A DNA stretch of 8,785 nucleotides, from assembly GCA_947472965.1 (NCBI GenBank), contig CANJEF010000038.1, forward strand, positions 1-8,785. The letters run 5' to 3'. The notes beneath the pieces are model-generated. The model saw nothing but the letters and a program-made list of their open reading frames with translations. It did no database searches and was not told the origin of the DNA. The DNA comes from Sphingobacteriales bacterium (GTDB taxonomy: Bacteria > Bacteroidota > Bacteroidia > Chitinophagales > Chitinophagaceae). A program made the position numbers and the translations under genes. Of the stretch, positions 6,667 through 8,785 are shown piece after piece; the first letter of the stretch is position 1; the number at the start of each line of letters is the position of its first letter.

Positions 6667-7554
6667 TTATTTCAATGATCCAAAAGCTGCCCCAAATTGT
6701 AGAATTTGATCTGATGGGGTCATGGCATTTTCACCAAGTTGAACTTTTGCCAAATCTCCAGCAAGCCCATGAATATACATCCCTAAAACACCTGCATCCA
6801 GGGCCGCATAACCCTGTGCCAGTAAACCGGTAATCAGTCCGGTCAACACATCTCCACTGCCACCTTTGGCCATTCCGGCATTGCCAGTTGCATTGAGAAA
6901 TACTTCACCCTGAGGGGTTATAAAAGCTGATACATGACCTTTTATTAACACATGAAATCCAAATTTCAAACAAATCGTCTGTGTTTTTATGATTCTATCT
7001 TTATCGTTTTCAGCATCACCAAACATCCGTTTCCATTCAATTGGGTGTGGTGTCAAAATTGATCCCTTGGGGATTTGATTGAATAATGAGGGATTTTGAG
7101 ACAAAAAATTTAGCATGTCTGCATCTAGCACCAATTTGCTTTGTGAAGCAACTATTTTTTGTATGAGATTTTGTGTTAAGATTTCATTGCCTAATCCTGG
7201 ACCAATGCCCATCGCGTTGAAAGCAGAGAAATTGATATCAGCAAGATTGTTTAAAAGAAGGGCTTCAGGGATGTGGTTGTGAATTACTTCAAAATAACGT
7301 TCAGGTACGATTACAGTTATTTTACCCGCACCACTTCTTGTAGCTGCCATTGTTGACAATACTGCAGCACCCATCATCCCATGTGATCCAGCAAAAATAG
7401 CAGCATGGCCTCTGGTTCCTTTGTGTACAAAAGGGTCGAAAGTTTTGAACAGTTGCTTACTCCGTTGGGTCGCAAGCTGCCTTATTTCAATTTCATCAAT
7501 CTCCCTTAAATCTGATTTAATATTTTCAATCATCTTCAATGAATTGAAATCCAT
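6667..7554 (-). CDS. nnrD: ADP-dependent NAD(P)H-hydrate dehydratase, single-domain form
   Basis: Repairs hydrated NADH or NADPH by ADP-dependent (or ATP-dependent) dehydration in the cytoplasm; ribokinase-like fold. Motifs in the 295-residue product: HKGTRGHAAIFAGSHGMMGA (residues 44-63), GIGPGLG (116-122), LDADMLN (143-149), LTPHPIEWKRM (167-177), IKGH (204-207) and the nucleotide/catalytic GNAGMAKGGSGDVLTG (224-239, Asp235). Many bacteria fuse this domain behind a YjeF_N epimerase (NnrE, total about 500 residues); here only about 40 residues precede it, and no epimerase is visible in the window. The ATG at 7554 overlaps the end of the serine hydrolase gene by 29 bases. An ATG at 7533 would give an 8-base ATGATTGA overlap and a 288-residue protein; I cannot decide between them. 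Either way, the two genes are likely translationally coupled. Confidence 0.93.
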   Translation of the reverse strand: MDFNSLKMIENIKSDLREIDEIEIRQLATQRSKQLFKTFDPFVHKGTRGHAAIFAGSHGMMGAAVLSTMAATRSGAGKITVIVPERYFEVIHNHIPEALLLNNLADINFSAFNAMGIGPGLGNEILTQNLIQKIVASQSKLVLDADMLNFLSQNPSLFNQIPKGSILTPHPIEWKRMFGDAENDKDRIIKTQTICLKFGFHVLIKGHVSAFITPQGEVFLNATGNAGMAKGGSGDVLTGLITGLLAQGYAALDAGVLGMYIHGLAGDLAKVQLGENAMTPSDQILQFGAAFGSLK

Positions 7555-8695
7555 ACCCTTCGTAAATTCCTATGATCCTTTTTGACTGGTAGATACTTTT
7601 GTTAAACTTATTTCCCAATACAATGATTGTGGTAGAATCTGATGGAAATCTGCTGAATACAGTGTTGTTTCCATGCCACCAACCATTGTGATAAATGATT
7701 TTTTTTCCTGAAGGCAATTCATACAATCTCCAACCAAGTCCATAGTTCTTGATGCCTTTTTTCTCATGACTATAACCCTGAAAAGCAGCATCCAGGGTTT
7801 CTTTTTTGAACATATTGCCGTCATTTATTGCAAGATCCCACCGAAGCATATCACGAACTGTACTATATATATTCTTGTCGCCATAAACAGCATCCAAAAA
7901 AGTAAAGTTTTCTTTTCTGTTATTAAACTTGAAGGATGGTAAAACTTTATCCTTCATTTCCATATTGAAAACAAACGAATGGTTCATTCCAATGGGCTTA
8001 AAAAAAGTGTTTTCTAGAAAATTGGCATAGCTTGTTTTGGCTACCTGTTCAATAATTAGCGCTAATAAGGCATAGTTTGTGTTGCTGTATTCAAAATATG
8101 AATCATTTCTTCCAACCCGTATCTTTTGCTTGTTATTATTCATTAAAGTCAATAGATCATTGTTTGTAAGGTTCTTATTGCTATTCCAGCCCATTGACTC
8201 AACAAAGTGAACATAATTCGGAATTCCACTTCTGTGAGATAGCAGGTTGCGTATGGTAATGTTGGGATAAGGAAATTGAGGCAGATAGTTTACTGCGGGT
8301 GAATCAATCTGAAGAAGGTTATTCTCCCACAGTTTCAAGATGGCCATGGCCGTGAATGTTTTGGATACTGAGGCCAAATGAAATGAAGTACTTGAATCTA
8401 TTGGATTCCCTTCATTCAAATCAGTTAGGCCATTGTATTTTTCAAAAACAATTTTTCCATTTTTAGCAACCAATATAGAGCCATTAAAACGTGTCTGGTT
8501 CAAGAATTCATCATAGAAATACTCACTCGCCTTGGAAACCTTCTTTTCATCCGATGTCATTACCACCGCCTTAGTCAATAATTTGGTAGGATACACTTGA
8601 ATATCTGCCTCGCTTCCGATCCAAAACGCATCAATAACCAATAATAGAAAACAAAAAATGGCAAAAAGGGTAAAAAACAATATCGCTTTTCTCAT
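7526..8695 (-). CDS. membrane-anchored serine hydrolase, class C beta-lactamase-like family
   Basis: A penicillin-recognising-fold serine hydrolase of 389 residues (PF00144-type). Residues 4-24 are a hydrophobic N-terminal segment after MRK, either an uncleaved anchor or signal; there is no lipobox, so the enzyme probably faces the periplasm. Catalytic motifs: SxxK as SVSK (109-112, nucleophile Ser109), YxN as YSN (203-205), and HNG (336-338) in place of the KTG triad, as in many esterase- or peptidase-like members. LLSHRSGIPNY (151-161) and GDKNIYSTVRDMLRW (272-286) are conserved family segments. The family spans beta-lactamases, D-aminopeptidases, peptidoglycan enzymes and esterases; the substrate cannot be assigned, and antibiotic resistance should not be assumed. 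I chose ATG 8695 rather than an in-frame TTG at 8707 because it gives a standard MRK signal start. It overlaps nnrD downstream. No clear promoter is visible in the 90 bases upstream. Confidence 0.9.
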   Translation of the reverse strand: MRKAILFFTLFAIFCFLLLVIDAFWIGSEADIQVYPTKLLTKAVVMTSDEKKVSKASEYFYDEFLNQTRFNGSILVAKNGKIVFEKYNGLTDLNEGNPIDSSTSFHLASVSKTFTAMAILKLWENNLLQIDSPAVNYLPQFPYPNITIRNLLSHRSGIPNYVHFVESMGWNSNKNLTNNDLLTLMNNNKQKIRVGRNDSYFEYSNTNYALLALIIEQVAKTSYANFLENTFFKPIGMNHSFVFNMEMKDKVLPSFKFNNRKENFTFLDAVYGDKNIYSTVRDMLRWDLAINDGNMFKKETLDAAFQGYSHEKKGIKNYGLGWRLYELPSGKKIIYHNGWWHGNNTVFSRFPSDSTTIIVLGNKFNKSIYQSKRIIGIYEGYGFQFIEDD

Positions 8696-8785
8696 GTATA
8701 GGATCAAATTGGATCTTACATTTACAATTGTTGTTAAATTTGTTTAAAATTAAAGAAAATAGATGATCAAAAGCAATGTAACCAG

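Noticed and set aside
7526..8695. Reading the serine hydrolase as an antibiotic-resistance beta-lactamase
   Set aside because: The SxxK/YxN family includes many esterases and peptidases; KTG is replaced by HNG, and no ampR-like regulator or mobile element is present.
8696..8785. Promoter for the serine hydrolase operon
   Set aside because: TAATTTTA on the minus strand is one base off the -7 pattern, but the nearest TTG is only 15 bases upstream, outside the usual 17-23 spacing; the region is also A+T-rich, so chance matches are expected.

Overview
The window is an ordinary-looking chromosomal segment of a Bacteroidota bacterium, most likely of the Cytophagales/Cyclobacteriaceae type; the phylum is firmer than the lower rank. 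Support: A+T-rich coding sequence; housekeeping proteins with Bacteroidota-style motifs; a WbqC-family protein; a secreted metal-binding (HMA) protein ending in a CC-containing tail; a short lipoprotein with a Thr/Pro linker; and a good match to the phylum's promoter pattern (TTG, about 19 bases, TAnnTTTG) ahead of hppA. I see no tRNA, rRNA, CRISPR array, insertion sequence, phage gene or recombination site.

Layout. Bases 1-1245 (+): the 3' part of pyrB (aspartate carbamoyltransferase, cut by the window edge), then coaD 9 bases later. Bases 1256-1870 (-): a NUDIX hydrolase, convergent with coaD and divergent from pyrE. Bases 1914-4042 (+): pyrE, a secreted HMA-domain protein, a WbqC-family protein and a small lipoprotein, separated by 20, 26 and 37 bases, ending at a strong hairpin at 4064-4090 that can serve both strands. 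Bases 4119-6515 (-): hppA, a 798-residue membrane pyrophosphatase with its own promoter at 6577-6606. Bases 6667-8695 (-): a membrane-anchored serine hydrolase followed by an overlapping NAD(P)H-hydrate dehydratase gene. The last 90 bases hold no gene; I found no convincing promoter there.

How the genes fit together. PyrB and PyrE are two steps of de novo UMP synthesis. CoaD makes dephospho-CoA. The dehydratase repairs damaged NAD(P)H, and the NUDIX protein probably hydrolyses a nucleoside diphosphate derivative. PyrE and CoaD release pyrophosphate, and HppA uses pyrophosphate to pump ions across the inner membrane, so much of the window concerns nucleotide, cofactor and pyrophosphate metabolism. 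The HMA protein and lipoprotein act outside the cytoplasm and have no clear link to this theme.

I found no convincing new multi-gene system. The points most worth a second look are a roughly 95-residue, probably periplasmic tail on HppA with its relocated gate glutamate, the inverted repeat inside the hppA promoter, the very short pyrE leader with a CAAATTTG palindrome, and the orphan HMA protein and lipoprotein behind pyrE.
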